Shown here: positions 1 through 11,490 of the stretch, one piece after another
Numbering within the stretch: position 1 is the first letter of the stretch
Layout of the letters: each line of letters starts with the position of its first letter
Origin: Harmonia axyridis
Taxonomy: Eukaryota > Arthropoda > Insecta > Coleoptera > Coccinellidae
Assembly: GCF_914767665.1 (NCBI RefSeq)
Contig: NC_059502.1
Location: forward strand, 62,354,031-62,418,030
DNA length: 64,000 nt
Direction of reading: 5' to 3'
Notes under the pieces: model-generated
Seen by the model: the letters and a program-made list of their open reading frames with translations, nothing else
Database searches by the model: none
Told to the model about the DNA's origin: nothing
Program-made: the position numbers and the translations under genes

Positions 1-559
1 TTCAATAGAACCTAAAAATAAAGTGATGTCAAAATGCTACAGACCGACGTACTATAATGGGGCAGTCAGCTATAAAGCAGTGAAAATGTTATTTCAAACA
101 AAAGGAAGGCAAACATTCAAATGACTATGATGATCTCACGATGAATATAAGTATAAGAACAAAAATCAATCTACAATTGATGCTTAATCCTGAGACCTCC
201 ACAAGATTGAAAAATAAGCAAGAGCTAAAAACATGCTAGCATTATATGTCAAAAAATTCTGCACACTAAGATCTGAAAGTTTCAAAATAATTTATTAAAA
301 GCATACACCTTCAAGATTTTTTAGTTCGGACACAGTTAAGTACGAAAATTTTAAGTTTATACCCAAAAACCCCAACAATCATTGATAAATTTTCAATTAG
401 TTTCTTTCAATTCATAAAAAATTGGCAATGTTATTTGTTCATTCTCTTATCATATTTTTGAAACCAGTTTAAAATTTACTTCTCTTACCTACTTTTTTTG
501 CGGAAATCCCAGAAACCAATTAAAAATTCGTATGAGTGGAATAATGATTTTAAACTATA
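1..559. other. Intergenic/intronic AT-rich stretch
   Basis: No open frame, RNA gene or repeat structure is recognisable here. If the minus-strand exon at 2431-2736 belongs to a gene that continues leftwards, this stretch is intron. Confidence 0.4.
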
Positions 560-2233
560 AGAGCCCGTCCACATGACAAGCGCTCAACGCGCGTTTTGAC
601 AAAGCGCGTTTACAAGTACAAGTATTTTCTTCGAAGCGTACACATGCCAACGCGCGTTTTTATGGAGCGCGCGTAGAGCGCTGTTCTAGCGCTTGACCGT
701 AGTAAGCGCGCGTTGGCTCGCGCTTTGAGATCATAGGTTTCTAATGTAACCGTTCAGATGAGCGCGCTTGCACGAGCTGATAGATGCCAGAGACGTATTT
801 ACGTATTTTCCTTCGATCCGTTCGGTCAGAAATATTTCAAAATGGAACCGGACGCTCCTAATACTGAATAATTCATAGATGAAATTGAGAATTGTCCTGT
901 AATATGCGACATAACATGTAGTGTATATTCAGATAAATACTCGAGGAGACGGGCTTGGGAAGAACTCGTCATCATATCCTTTGAAGAAGATGCTAATGAA
1001 GAAAAAAATGTATTATGTGAACACATAAAAATGATAATAGCTCTTTATTTAGAAATCATGAGATACACGTAGAACAAATACAAATGAAGAGAAATATTAT
1101 CAAAATAACATTCACCTACCACTTAACAGCAGAAATCTTCTATACCATATGGTTCTGAATTTAACAATAAATTGAATATCTTTTTCTTAATTATTTATTT
1201 CTTTGATTTCATTAGGCAGTCTAATGAAGAACTTTAAACAACTGTATTCAAGCTGCTTTTTGTGTTGAATAAAATTTACATTTTGGAAAATTATATATTG
1301 TCCTTGTGTTATATTTATTTTTGATATTTTGAAATGGAAAGAAAAAACATTTATTTTTTGCATAAATAGTAGACAAACAATTTTTCTACATATGATGTTA
1401 TTTTGCGTCGTTTAAAAATAAACCGGTGTAAACTTAGCAGACCGTTTCCAGCAGACGTTTGACGGAAACGCCCGAAGGCGGTGACCAGTGGCGTGCGGCA
1501 AAAAAACGATTTTTTTATGGAAATACTCACTAGATCGGATATAAATTTAGGAAGTGGGTTCCGTATAGTATTCAGAGTATCCGTTGGAGGAAATATTGAT
1601 TTTCTAGAGTCATCGGGATATTTTAGCAACGTTTTTATTCAAATTATCATCTGTCTAATTTGAAAAATTCGTATCTCCGGAAGTACGCGTCGGAGAATAA
1701 CCATATTTGGCAAGTAGAGTACTTTTAGCGATGTGAATAAACTGTAAAAAATCATTGACTTCCCTTGGGATCCAGGGGTTTTTTCCACCACCTTTTAGGT
1801 ACTAATTCAGTAGTTGAACACTACGATACAAAGAAAGTCGACGAAGTTGCCAACGGATGCTGGAATTTCTCTGTCTTGAAATATATGCTACTATGTAACA
1901 AGAAAAAGTTACTCTAGTTCTGTTTTCATAAAATGAATGTTTTGTTACTGAAATACATGTTTTCAATTGTTTTTAAAATACGGCTCAGTAAAAAGCAAGT
2001 TCTTCAGTTTTAATTGATGAATAATAGAAACTATTCGATCTATAATTACCTGTCAAAACTTAAAAAAGTTGATACTGAATCAAGATTCAAACCAAAATGT
2101 AGAATTCAAACTGAATACGGGCCGTTGCGGCAACGCGCGTTCAGCGCTTGACAAGCGCGTACCATGTGAACGGTATCCAATTATCCAGCGCTCATTCAAC
2201 GCGCGTTGAGCGCTTGTCATGTGAACGTGCTCT
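560..2233 (+). mobile_element. Harbinger-like DNA transposon, non-autonomous, with MADF remnant
   Basis: The two ends form an imperfect inverted repeat of about 35 bp. The left begins AGAGCCCGTCCACATGACAA and the right is its near complement (560-595 and 2199-2233). Both subterminal regions are full of GCGCG and GCGCTTGAC motifs, giving CpG-rich ends in very AT-rich DNA. The outermost bases are flanked by TA on both sides; a 3-bp TAA/TTA reading is also possible, so the duplication is not settled. Inside is a decayed MADF-domain reading frame (842-1071) but no transposase. MADF/Myb-like accessory proteins accompany PIF/Harbinger transposases, which is the reason for the family call. The alternative is another superfamily that captured a MADF exon. 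Confidence 0.6.
842..1071 (+). pseudogene. MADF DNA-binding domain remnant
   Basis: Reading from the ATG at 842, the frame gives MEPDAPNTE, then a TAA stop. It continues as FIDEIENCPVICDITCSVYS, then DKYSRRRAWEEL and an acidic tail, ending at TAG (1069-1071). The pattern Ile-Glu/Asp, Cys-Pro-x-Ile-x-Asp, Tyr-x-Asp-Lys, Arg-x-x-Ala-Trp-Glu-Glu is the first half of a MADF domain, a Myb-related DNA-binding fold. The second half is missing and the internal stop at codon 10 makes this copy inactive. It lies inside the inverted-repeat element and was probably its DNA-binding accessory protein. Confidence 0.6.
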
Positions 2234-2430
2234 TAGCTTTAAAAATTATTCTATTAATTTTGACTCGCACAAAAAAATTATCTATTTTGTTTTGCATTTT
2301 CCTGCTCTTGCTTTTGACATAATTCAGAAAATTCGTCCAGTATTTAAATGATGATTCAAACTGGTAAAGATAAGTCATGGAGAACCATTACTATGAACAT
2401 GCTGAATAAGAATAACATAGGTTCTCTCAC

Positions 2431-2736
2431 CTCTACATCTATATCATTACTATGTAGAGATGAAGACGAACTGGTCCTAGTCAGCGCACGAACTGAAGGC
2501 ACCCTTCTCACTCTTACTTCGTGGTCATTCAATACTTCGATGTCGTCCAGGGAATCTTCATCCGAATCAGCACTAATCAATACCCAGTCTTCATCCATAT
2601 TTTCCTCCAGGTCTCCCCTGAGTAGGACATCTAAGTTTGATGGATGTGTGTTTTCTTCTCCTGAGACCCCTTCTGCCATTGTTCTCTGACTTTCTTCACT
2701 GCTTCCTAAGAGGTAATTAGCCCAACTTTGCAACAT
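2431..2736 (-). CDS. N-terminal coding exon, TP53INP/DOR-like protein (partial)
   Basis: The 102-codon exon starts MLQSWANYLLGSS and holds a very acidic block with MDEDWVLISADSDEDS, followed by a Ser-rich segment. W-V-L-I in an acidic setting fits an LC3-interacting region. The short hydrophobic N-terminus followed by an E/D-W-x-L/I-x motif is the layout of TP53INP/DOR proteins, which shuttle between nucleus and autophagosome and bind Atg8 proteins. A polypyrimidine tract and AG acceptor precede base 2748, 12 nt upstream of the ATG at 2736. The exon ends in phase 0 at a GTGAGA donor (GT at 2430-2429). The acceptor upstream of the ATG implies a non-coding 5' exon at higher coordinates. The downstream exons with the second conserved region were not found and probably lie left of base 1. 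The coding exon call is firm; the family name is an inference. Confidence 0.6.
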
Positions 2737-2748
2737 CTTGTCTGTAGT

Positions 2749-3490
2749 CTGCAAAAAAAAATACAAAATTGGTATATTCAATAATATGTTCACATAATAG
2801 TTGGACGAATCTATTGCTGAAAGATATTATAGAGAACAGCCTATCTTCCCAAAAAAAAAAAAGTTTCAAGAATGCTTGCAACCATTTCTTCTTAGCGTGC
2901 CACATGAAGTCCCCTTAACATGGTGAAACCATCGCTGTCCAACCATACCATCTGGTATTTTTCCACAGAAAGTTCATAACCAGACATTGGAACATGAATT
3001 CTTATTTGCAACATTCTCATCTTAGTATAAATTCAGCAGAAATAAACAAATTTTGAAGAATCTCGTGGAGAGAACTGAAAAAGCTATCAAGGTGAAAGTT
3101 GCAGATTCAAAAACACAGATTCGTCCTCTATTTCATTTTAAACTTCACTAGGCATTCCGTGGTGTAAGGAATATGATAATAACTTCAATTCGGTTGATTG
3201 AACACAGACACAGATGAATGAATGGGCTTCAAATTGGTTATTGAAAATTATATTGTGCTTTATTTCAATCAGAGACAATTACCCTGGAAGTAGGTGAATA
3301 CTTTGAGGAGATTAATTTTCTCTTCTATTGTTCATATCCGTCAAACATTTCTCTACTTGAATGTATTGTCATAATGAACGAATTGATAATATTTTTTTAT
3401 AGAAATTTGGTACAAATTCTACAAAAAGATTCAAAATTTCTTAATATCAAATATCCCAAATTTTTACTATGATGTTTTCATAGTCATATA
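2749..3490. other. AT-rich stretch without recognised genes
   Basis: This is probably intron upstream of the DOR-like coding exon. It contains a poly-A/T run near 2850 and nothing else I can name. Confidence 0.35.
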
Positions 3491-4175
3491 ATGGGTGTTT
3501 TTTTTCGAGGTATATAACTTTAAGTTGGCATTACTGTTCAAGATGGCGACCGATTTAACAGCTGTCAAGTACTTTATTCTCAGTTTGGTTTGGAAATTCA
3601 TCTAGAATAGACTCACGCCTGAAAAACGCTTGCAAATAGTGGAATTCTATTTCGAAAATAATGGTTCTGTGCGGAATACGTATCGCGCACTACGTCCATT
3701 AGCGATGAAGCGCACTTCTGGTTGAATGGCTACGTCAACAAACAAAACTGCCGCATTTGGAGTGAACTTAATCCTCAAGTGTATGTCGAAACACCGTTAC
3801 ATCCAGAAAAACTGACTGTTTAGTGCGTTTTATGTGCTGGTGGAATCATTGGTCCGTACTTCTTCAAAAACGATGATGGCCAGAACGTTACAGTCAATGG
3901 TGATCGGTATAGAGCCATGATTACTAACTTTTTCATTCCTGAATTGAACAACCATGATGTCCAGGAGCTGTGGTTCCAACAAGACGGCGCAACATGTCAC
4001 ACAGCTCGTCCAACAATCGATTTATTGAAAGACACGTTTGGTAACCGCCTAATTTCACGTTTTGGACCTGTGAATTGGCCTCCAAGATCTTGTGATTTAA
4101 CACCGCTAGACTACTTTCTGTGGGGCTTTTGTTTTATTGCAATTTAAAGTTCTATAGCTCTAAAAAAACACCCTT
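3491..4175 (+). mobile_element. DD41D mariner, copy 1 (doubly deleted)
   Basis: The left end reads ATGGGTGTTTTTTTT after TATA and the right end is AACACCCTT. The N-terminal start MNRLTPE is altered and the HTH region is missing: the sequence jumps from the CGTCCA codons straight to the TAGCGATGAAGCGC that encodes SDEAHF. The middle frame keeps IIGPYFFKNDDGQNV, the second catalytic Asp (QQDGA) and SCDLTPLDYF. A second deletion removes everything after FLWG down to the 3' terminal repeat. It cannot encode transposase. Confidence 0.85.
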
Positions 4176-5105
4176 CATAATTTAACCTATATCTTTGTTG
4201 ACTTGTATAAATGACTGTTGTCTTTGAGTCAGAGTAAGATTGTAAACGAAGAGCGTAGAGTGAAGATCGGAGTATGTTTCTGATCATAAGATCATACTCT
4301 TGGAGTAAGTTTGCAACCGTAGAGAGGTGTATTTCATAAATTGAAACAGACGTATGCATATTAAATTGATTAATAAAAATGTTCAAGGTCAAGTACGCAT
4401 ACTACGCATGGTTATACGCAGCGGATCTTTATGCAGGATCTCTTTCGCGAACACGCATTGATATAATTCGAAAGAAAAATCGATAAATAAACACCAGCAA
4501 CACGATAGCACGTCACATTAGCGTGATCTTCGTTCGGGCATGTCATGTTCTGCGTGCGTGCAATTATCAGGAGGACACGTGTGAGTAATCGGCGGTTTGT
4601 AGTTTTCAAACTATGTACTAGCCTGACTTATCTGCATTGCAATTTTTAATTTCGGCTATATACGTTTGGAATGAGGAAATTTTCTGATGAAACACCGTTC
4701 ATAAAACAGATCATTTCCTCCGTTATAAAATGGGTGGGATTCGATACGATAGATAACACTATTTTTTCCAATAAAATCTGATTAACTAAATACGTGACGT
4801 AAAAATTGAGAGATCGAAACATATGTGGCCATTTCAATAAAATACTTGGAGTTGACATAAATAGTTTTATCTTTCTGCTTCATTAGTTTTCTTTTTTGAT
4901 TTGAATGAATATTATATTCGGCAATAGAAAGCCTCAAGAGCTAGCAGAGATTGTGGTGATAATGAGAATCGTTCTATATACAGGGTCTCCAAAATTCATA
5001 GGTTTTGCGGAGTTTCTCGGTAATGCATTCCACTATTAGGTGTACAACTTTGCTTCCGGTGTAGCGGTAAGTGGTAGTCGAAAATAATAGATTGTTAATG
5101 TTATA
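4176..5105. other. Stretch with a possible truncated MITE end
   Basis: There are no convincing genes. At 4977-5015 a TATACAGGGTCTCC terminus resembles the CAGGGTG-ended MITEs found elsewhere in the window, but no partner end was found before the mariner at 5106. Confidence 0.3.
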
Positions 5106-6009
5106 AAGGGTGTTTTTTTTAGAGCTATAGAACTTTAAATTCCAATAAAACAACGATGGATTATTCGATTGACATTATTGACTATTTATCCGCAAGATAA
5201 TCTTGTGACATTACATTTTAAATATGATTTCTGGCATATGACCGTCACGGCTGGCTCGGATGTAGTCCAATCTGGACGTCCAATTTTCGATAACTTTTTT
5301 CAACATTTGTGGCCGTAAATCTTCCAAATGGTCAAGGATTTGTGGCTTATCCGCATAGACCAATGACTAAACATAGCCTCACAGAAAGTATTCTAGCGGT
5401 GTTAAATCACAAGATCTTGGAGGCCAATTCACAGGTCCAAAACGTGAAATTAGGCGGTTACCAAACGTGTCTTTCAATAAATCGATTGTGGCACGAGCTG
5501 TGTGACATGTTGCGCCGTCTTGTTGGAATCACAGCTCCTGGACATCATGGTTGTTCAATTCAGGAATGAGAAAGTTAGTAATCATGGCTCTATACCGATC
5601 ACCATTGACTGTAACGTTCTGGCCATCATCGTTTTTTAAGAAGTACGGACCAATGATTCCACCAGCCCATAAAGCGCACCAAACAGTCAGTTGTTCTGGA
5701 TGTAACGGTGTTTCGACATACACTTGAGTATTAGCTTACTCCAAATGCGGCAGTTTTGTTTGTTGACGTAGCCATTCAACCAGAAGTGCGCTTCATCGCT
5801 AATGGACGTAGTGCGCGATACGTATTCCGCACAGAACCATTATTTTCGAAATAGAATTCCACTATTTGCAAGCGTTTTTCAGGCGTGAGTCTATTCTAGA
5901 TGAATTGCCAAACCAAACTGAAAATAAAGTACTTGATAGCTGTTAAATCGGTCGCCATCTTGAACAGTAATGCCAACTTAAAGTTATATACCTCGAAAAA
6001 AACACCCTA
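5106..6009 (-). mobile_element. DD41D mariner, copy 2
   Basis: The element is flanked by TA and has complementary ends (AAGGGTGTTTTTTTTAGAGC at left, CGAAAAAAACACCCTA at right). On the minus strand it encodes the middle and C-terminal transposase fragments (PYFLKNDDGQNV, then the catalytic-domain sequence). It carries the same N-terminal deletion junction as copies 1 and 4. A further 24-bp or so deletion lies near 5320 and there are frame breaks, so the copy is dead. Confidence 0.85.
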
Positions 6010-6099
6010 TACAATAAGCTTAGGTATTTGTAAACATAACGCCATAGAAATATTAGTCGATCTGTGTCTGTATCATAAAGTTATTCTCGATTAAACATG

Positions 6100-6551
6100 T
6101 TGCTTACGAGCCAAATTCTCGTCAATTACGGGAGGTTTTAATATGACAAAATCTGCGGCTGAGGCTCATCGAATGCTGTCAAATACCTATGGTGAATCCG
6201 CTATAAGTGAAAAAACGTGCCGAGAGTGATTTCAACGTTTCAAGAACGGTGATTTTGACGCATGACGGTGGAAGAGAGAAGTTTTTCGAAGATGCAGAAT
6301 TGGAATCATTACTTGATCAAGACTCGTGTCAAACGCAACAAGAATTTGCAGGATCATTGGTTGTGACACAACAAACCATTTCAAAAGGAAATTGGGAGCC
6401 AAACGAGTTGAAGCCGAGTGATGTTGAACGGCGTTTGTTTGCTTGTGAACAACTGCTTGCAAAGCAAAGAAGGAAGGGATTACAGCATCGAATTGTGACT
6501 GGAGAAGAAAAATGGGTTCATTACTATAATCCCAAGAGCAGAAAATCATGA
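6100..6551 (+). pseudogene. DD34D mariner transposase fragment
   Basis: From the ATG at 6143 the frame reads MTKSAAEAHRMLSNTYGES, then EKTCRE, a TGA where Trp is expected, and FQRFKNGDFD. After a frameshift it continues as FFEDAELESLLDQDS, then an HTH, and ends at the VTGEEKW region. This is the N-terminal half of a mellifera/SETMAR-type mariner transposase: paired HTH, then the first catalytic motif, normally VTGDE. Here that Asp is Glu, so the first catalytic residue is also lost. The catalytic C-terminal half and both terminal repeats are absent. Confidence 0.8.
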
Positions 6552-8186
6552 GGATATTACCTGAGTATTCATAGCAATCATGATAACGCATTGTAAAATC
6601 TATACTTAGAGCCAATTTCATAATCGAAAGTAAAGTCCAGATAGTGGCCCTTAATGGCAAGAAAAGGATCCTTTTCTTCACTCATGCTCTATGACTACAA
6701 AACATAACGTCATTCTGTTGTGTCATGCCCGATATCCTTGTTTCGTTATAGTGTGTATAGAATAACTTCTCTGCTTGTGAATTTAATTTTTCTCTTTGAA
6801 TATAGAAAATACTTCCTGATACAAGTTCGAGTTCTAATTCATCCTCTTCTGGTGAAGAACTAGAAATATTTTCTCTACCGCACAACCTTTCTTATAGGAA
6901 TAATCATATTTAAAAATTCGAAATTAAGGACCCTCATTTACTTTCACTTCATTTACAGAATATTGTACCTATTTTTCTTCTTTTCGCCAACAAAATTTCA
7001 ATTTCTATGAAATATTACCAAATGCAAACATTGTTTCAAAGGTTTAGGTATTATCGAAAATGACAACACCAGAAACCATTTTCATTTATCACCTTCATTT
7101 TTATCCTTGATGCAGAAATGAATATATCGTTCGAACTTAACCTACAAGTACTTACTCACTTGATGCACATTATGATGCGAGGAAAGAGCCATTCGAATAC
7201 TAATACTCGTATTATGAAACTGAAATCGTAAATGTCACAAGTTTCAATTACTTGCAATAATTTATTCAAGACGTATATTCCGTAGAATAACGGATCTATT
7301 GACTAGCCATGGCTTTACCGTATGTTCAATGTAACGTATCACGACCTGAAAGAAACCAACCATGATGCTCTGAGTGACTCAAAGGATTATAAGCGTCCCT
7401 TTCCTCGAGTTTCTTTTGAATAACCAAATAACATTAGTGATTAGAAATAGCAGAAGTAAACCTAGGGGAATATTTTGCAGGTTAGATTTAGTTAATTCTT
7501 CAATTTGATTCGAATAATTCTAATATTAATACAGGTAGGTAGGATGCTTAAGAAAAAAATTGAAAGTGATGATGATGTTTAGATGAGAGCATACCAACAG
7601 AGTTGCTGATTAGGTACTGCTCAAAATGTCATCTTGAATTTGTTGTCGCTTAAATCCAAGGAAAATATGAATTAAATACGCCTACAAACTTTTCATGGAT
7701 TATTGACAAGAATAAGAATGACCTCCTGATCTGAAAATGTATTGATTGCATAATTCTCCCATTTGTATACGCTGTTGAAAGTATCTTCATTATGGCGTCA
7801 AGTTACTCCATGCTAAAAGCTACACTTAATTCCAAAGAAAATGTTAATATTTCAGAATATTCATTTTTGAAACGCCAGAATGATGAATATAAATCGAAAA
7901 ATTTAGAGGTTTTTCAGATGAACAAATCTCAAGTAATTATCAAATCGCATTTTTGTAAAATTTTATGTTGATTGCATCACCAAAACCAAAGGAAATCTAA
8001 GCAAAATATTGAGAAAAACAGTAGCAAAACATCCGACAAGTTTGAATTTTAGTTTATTCATGTAAAATTATCACCCGAATGTTTTTGTCGAATATCAGGA
8101 GAGTAGTTATCAACATACTCATCTATATAAAGTAATCGTCAAAAATGACATCTTAATAAATTATATCTCATATAGGTATACCTATA
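6552..8186. other. AT-rich stretch without recognised genes
   Basis: Only short, composition-driven frames occur. I see no repeats or RNA genes. Confidence 0.35.
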
Positions 8187-8559
8187 CAGGGTGAGTCTTT
8201 GACATATTTCAACCGGAAATTACCGAGTTCAAGGGACACACTTTTTTTCCTTTACCATTTTCTCCGATTCCGTTTGGTTGAAAAGATAAAGGCGGTTGAA
8301 AATCCATAAAAAAATGTCATTTTTAGTTATCTCGCAAATGGAATGGAATCGAAGGTAATGATTTTAGGAATATAATTTTTAATTGATGTGATTAATCTTT
8401 TCCGAACATAAAATTCCATCAAAGTCCTGTCAACTAAAAATGCCTGCTCTACTAATTGAGAAAAAAAATCGAATCGGAAAAAATAGTTAAGGAAAAAGTG
8501 TATCTTTTGACCCCCAGGAATCTTCGGTTGAAATATTTGTGAGTCAAAGACTCACCCTG
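8187..8559. mobile_element. MITE with CAGGGTGAGTCTTTGAC ends
   Basis: The 373-bp element is bounded by TA on both sides. It starts CAGGGTGAGTCTTTGACA and ends with the exact complement GTCAAAGACTCACCCTG. The inverted similarity extends inward with decay (TTCAACCGGAAATT against the right arm, and the lysine-like A-tracts around 8240 and 8490). It has no coding capacity. The TA duplication suggests mobilisation by a Tc1/mariner-type transposase, which is an inference. Confidence 0.75.
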
Positions 8560-8777
8560 TATACAACTATGCAGTCTCGAACAGCGCAAAAGGCTACAGA
8601 ATTAACAAACGCTATGAAATTCCCAATGTCTCAGTCAATTTTTGAAATTTAGACATTTCAAAGCGTAAATTAAAAATTTCAGGTGGCGTTCATTTTTTTT
8701 TTCAATTCCAAAAGTTTATTAGAATAAATTTATTTGGGAATTATAATTATAATTCAATTCACTTGTCATTGCACGTA

Positions 8778-8965
8778 GCTTGAAATATGTTTCTACAAAA
8801 AAATATCTTCGCTCATATCAAAATCAGAGTTTTTAGCATAAAAATGATGTGAAGAATTAGAATCCGAAAAAAAGGCTTGAAATATGTTTCTACAAAAAAA
8901 TCTTCGCGCATTAAAATCAGAGTTTTTAGCATAAAAATGATGTGGAGAATTAGAATCGGAAAAAA
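8778..8965. repeat. Tandem duplication of a ~95-bp unit
   Basis: Two adjacent copies, 8778-8874 and 8875-8965, both begin GCTTGAAATATGTTTCTAC and both contain AGAGTTTTTAGCATAAAAAT. They differ by a few substitutions and a short indel, so this is a fairly recent tandem duplication of non-coding DNA. Confidence 0.9.
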
Positions 8966-11490
8966 CATGCTAATGTTTTTTTTCTATTCACATAATTTAT
9001 TATTTCTCTATCTCTCTTTAAGCAATAATAAATTATGTTTATTCAAGATAACCATTATCTGCGATTATAGGAAAGGATCTGTTCCTATTTGCTGAATAAA
9101 TTTGGCTAAGTATTTTCAATGAAACCCTTCAAATCGTTGAAAAATGTTGTTGTCAATATGAAAACAAAAAATGGAAATTACCGAGCATTTAACAACAACA
9201 TTTATTATATCAGATGATAATCGATTTCGTCAAGTGCTAAAATTTGAAAACACTGAAAATGTTACACTTTGGTTTATTAGTTCTTTTTATATAACAGTAT
9301 CTTTAGGCCGGTTGTATTTTTATGTAGATAAATTTATTCGCATATGAAAACACCGGCCATTAGAATAGTAGGAAAAAATTACATATATCTACCTAATGAA
9401 AATCAATCTGCAAATGCTCTTTTTCTGCAAAATCAAAAAAAAAATTTGATTGTCTAAATTCATAGATTGGAGAACTTAAAGCGATTATAGTTTGCGAGAA
9501 AATCTCTGGACTGCGGAAATATCGGGATTTTTGGTTTATTTCGAACCATAAATCTTTAGAATCGGTCAAAGACAAAATTTTTCAAGCCCTGCTCAACTTT
9601 TTACATTTTACATTATAGAATGAGTAGAAAGTAAATTCGAATCAAAAAATCAACCGTCTAGAGTTTTTCTCAAAAACCATGAGAACTTTGGATAAAATTC
9701 AGAGCAGAAATCGGTTTTTATATCGAATTGATCCACCTGAAAATACAATCCACAAATTTTGAAGCCGAAAAATTGAGAATCAATTTTTAAAAATTCATTT
9801 TTTTAGAACTTGACAACATAAATTCATGAAATTGGGAATATACACATATTGCTCCGATGATAATAAATACGATATCTTTTACCGAAAAGTCCCATCAGGG
9901 TTCATAGTTATGAAGTTTAAAAAATTTATTCGGATTTTGGAACGAATGATCGTAGGTTCAAATCTCGCCTCTAGATATTCAATACATTTTTTTCTAGGTA
10001 TCAAGCGTTGAAAGAGTTAATAATAAACCATGGTGAAAATTAGAAGAATTTTTCATTCGATTTCGGTAGGAATAAAAACAGCATTACAAACCGAAATCTA
10101 TTGCAATTTCAAGGCGATTCCGAAAGTTCATATGAGAAATAATAAAACAAAAAAAGGATTGATTTGAAACGTCTTTGATGGTTTTATCATCTTATTTAGT
10201 TCGAGTTCTTTAACTTTCAAGCTGAAATTAGAAAAGTTTCATGTCACTTTGCTTTCGTATAGTATTCCAAAGCGATTAGTCATATTGAAAACAAAGGAAA
10301 TTTATTTGCTCAAAGGTTTATTATTTCCGCTTTCTCACTCAAATATGTCGATAAAAGAAATCGGAATTGTCAACGCGAAGGTACGAAGTTTCGAACCAAA
10401 TATTCAAAAATTAAAAAAATCCTGATATTATGGTCGTATGACGTATAAATGTCCTATTTGAATTTTCAAATTAAAGGAATTTTTCCAACGAAATATTTTT
10501 AAATGTAATGCTTTTCAATAATATGTAATCCTTTGTAATCAGTTATTTAAATTTTCCCAAATTATAATTTGGAATATGAAGAAAATTCAATATTTATAAT
10601 TTTATATTTTTTCTTCGCGTGTCAAGATACCTATTTCACGTTTAAAGAGGAAATAATAAACCATATTGACACTTTTTGATATAAATATCCGGTACTCGTC
10701 AATGAGGCACTTCCGAATATGATTATGCAATAAATACTTACTTCATCGATCATGTTGATATATGTATATTAAAGTCTTTAGCGTTAACTCCGATACTAAT
10801 TGCTTCTAACGCTATCTGGATAGTTCGAACTGATGATGCTAGATTAATAGGCTAAAGCCATATGATAATCAGTGACACCAGTCTGAGCTTCCAACTTTTT
10901 TCGCTCAAAACGGCAATTTTACAGTTGCCTGTGTAGGTAATTCACTTCCGCATGAAATATTACAGTGCCACACTAAAAACGATAAATACGCTTTTATTGT
11001 TCTTCAAAGTCGGCATTCTACAGATGAAACGATGAAATGAGTATGATACTCTGATGGTAAAATGCAAAAACGACTTGAAAAACAAGCAACAACATACCGG
11101 ATGGTATGTTGTAGTACAATCGGCGTTAGCTACATACCACAATTTCATGTCCGAGATCTCCCTCTACTGAGCAGATCTTATACAGGGCGTTCGAACAAAT
11201 GAGATTATATTTAATGTTTACATATTTTTGTACTAGGACAGACACGAATTAAACAATGCTGAATAACAATGAAAATTGTTTACAAAGATTTCGCTATTTC
11301 CTACCATTACTATATATTTTGTAGTTTTGTACATACACAGTTTTCAGCTAAACTGTTCTACTAACTGAAGTAGTTCGAATTGTAGTAGGTAACCCCTGCC
11401 TACCAATATGAGAAGTAGTATCTTGCAAGTAGTGATATTATTACATCTACAATTGTAATACAGTTTCGCGAATGACGAAACTGCATAATA
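8966..11490. other. AT-rich non-coding stretch with one small hairpin
   Basis: A perfect 14-bp inverted repeat (CATAATTTATTATT at 8992-9005, its complement at 9024-9037) could form a hairpin with an 18-nt loop. Nothing else is identifiable. Frames in this stretch are short and of AT-driven composition. Confidence 0.35.

Noticed and set aside
1485..1515. CAGTGGCGTGCGGC as a hAT-like terminus
   Set aside because: No complementary right end and no 8-bp duplication could be found; it may be chance or a relic.
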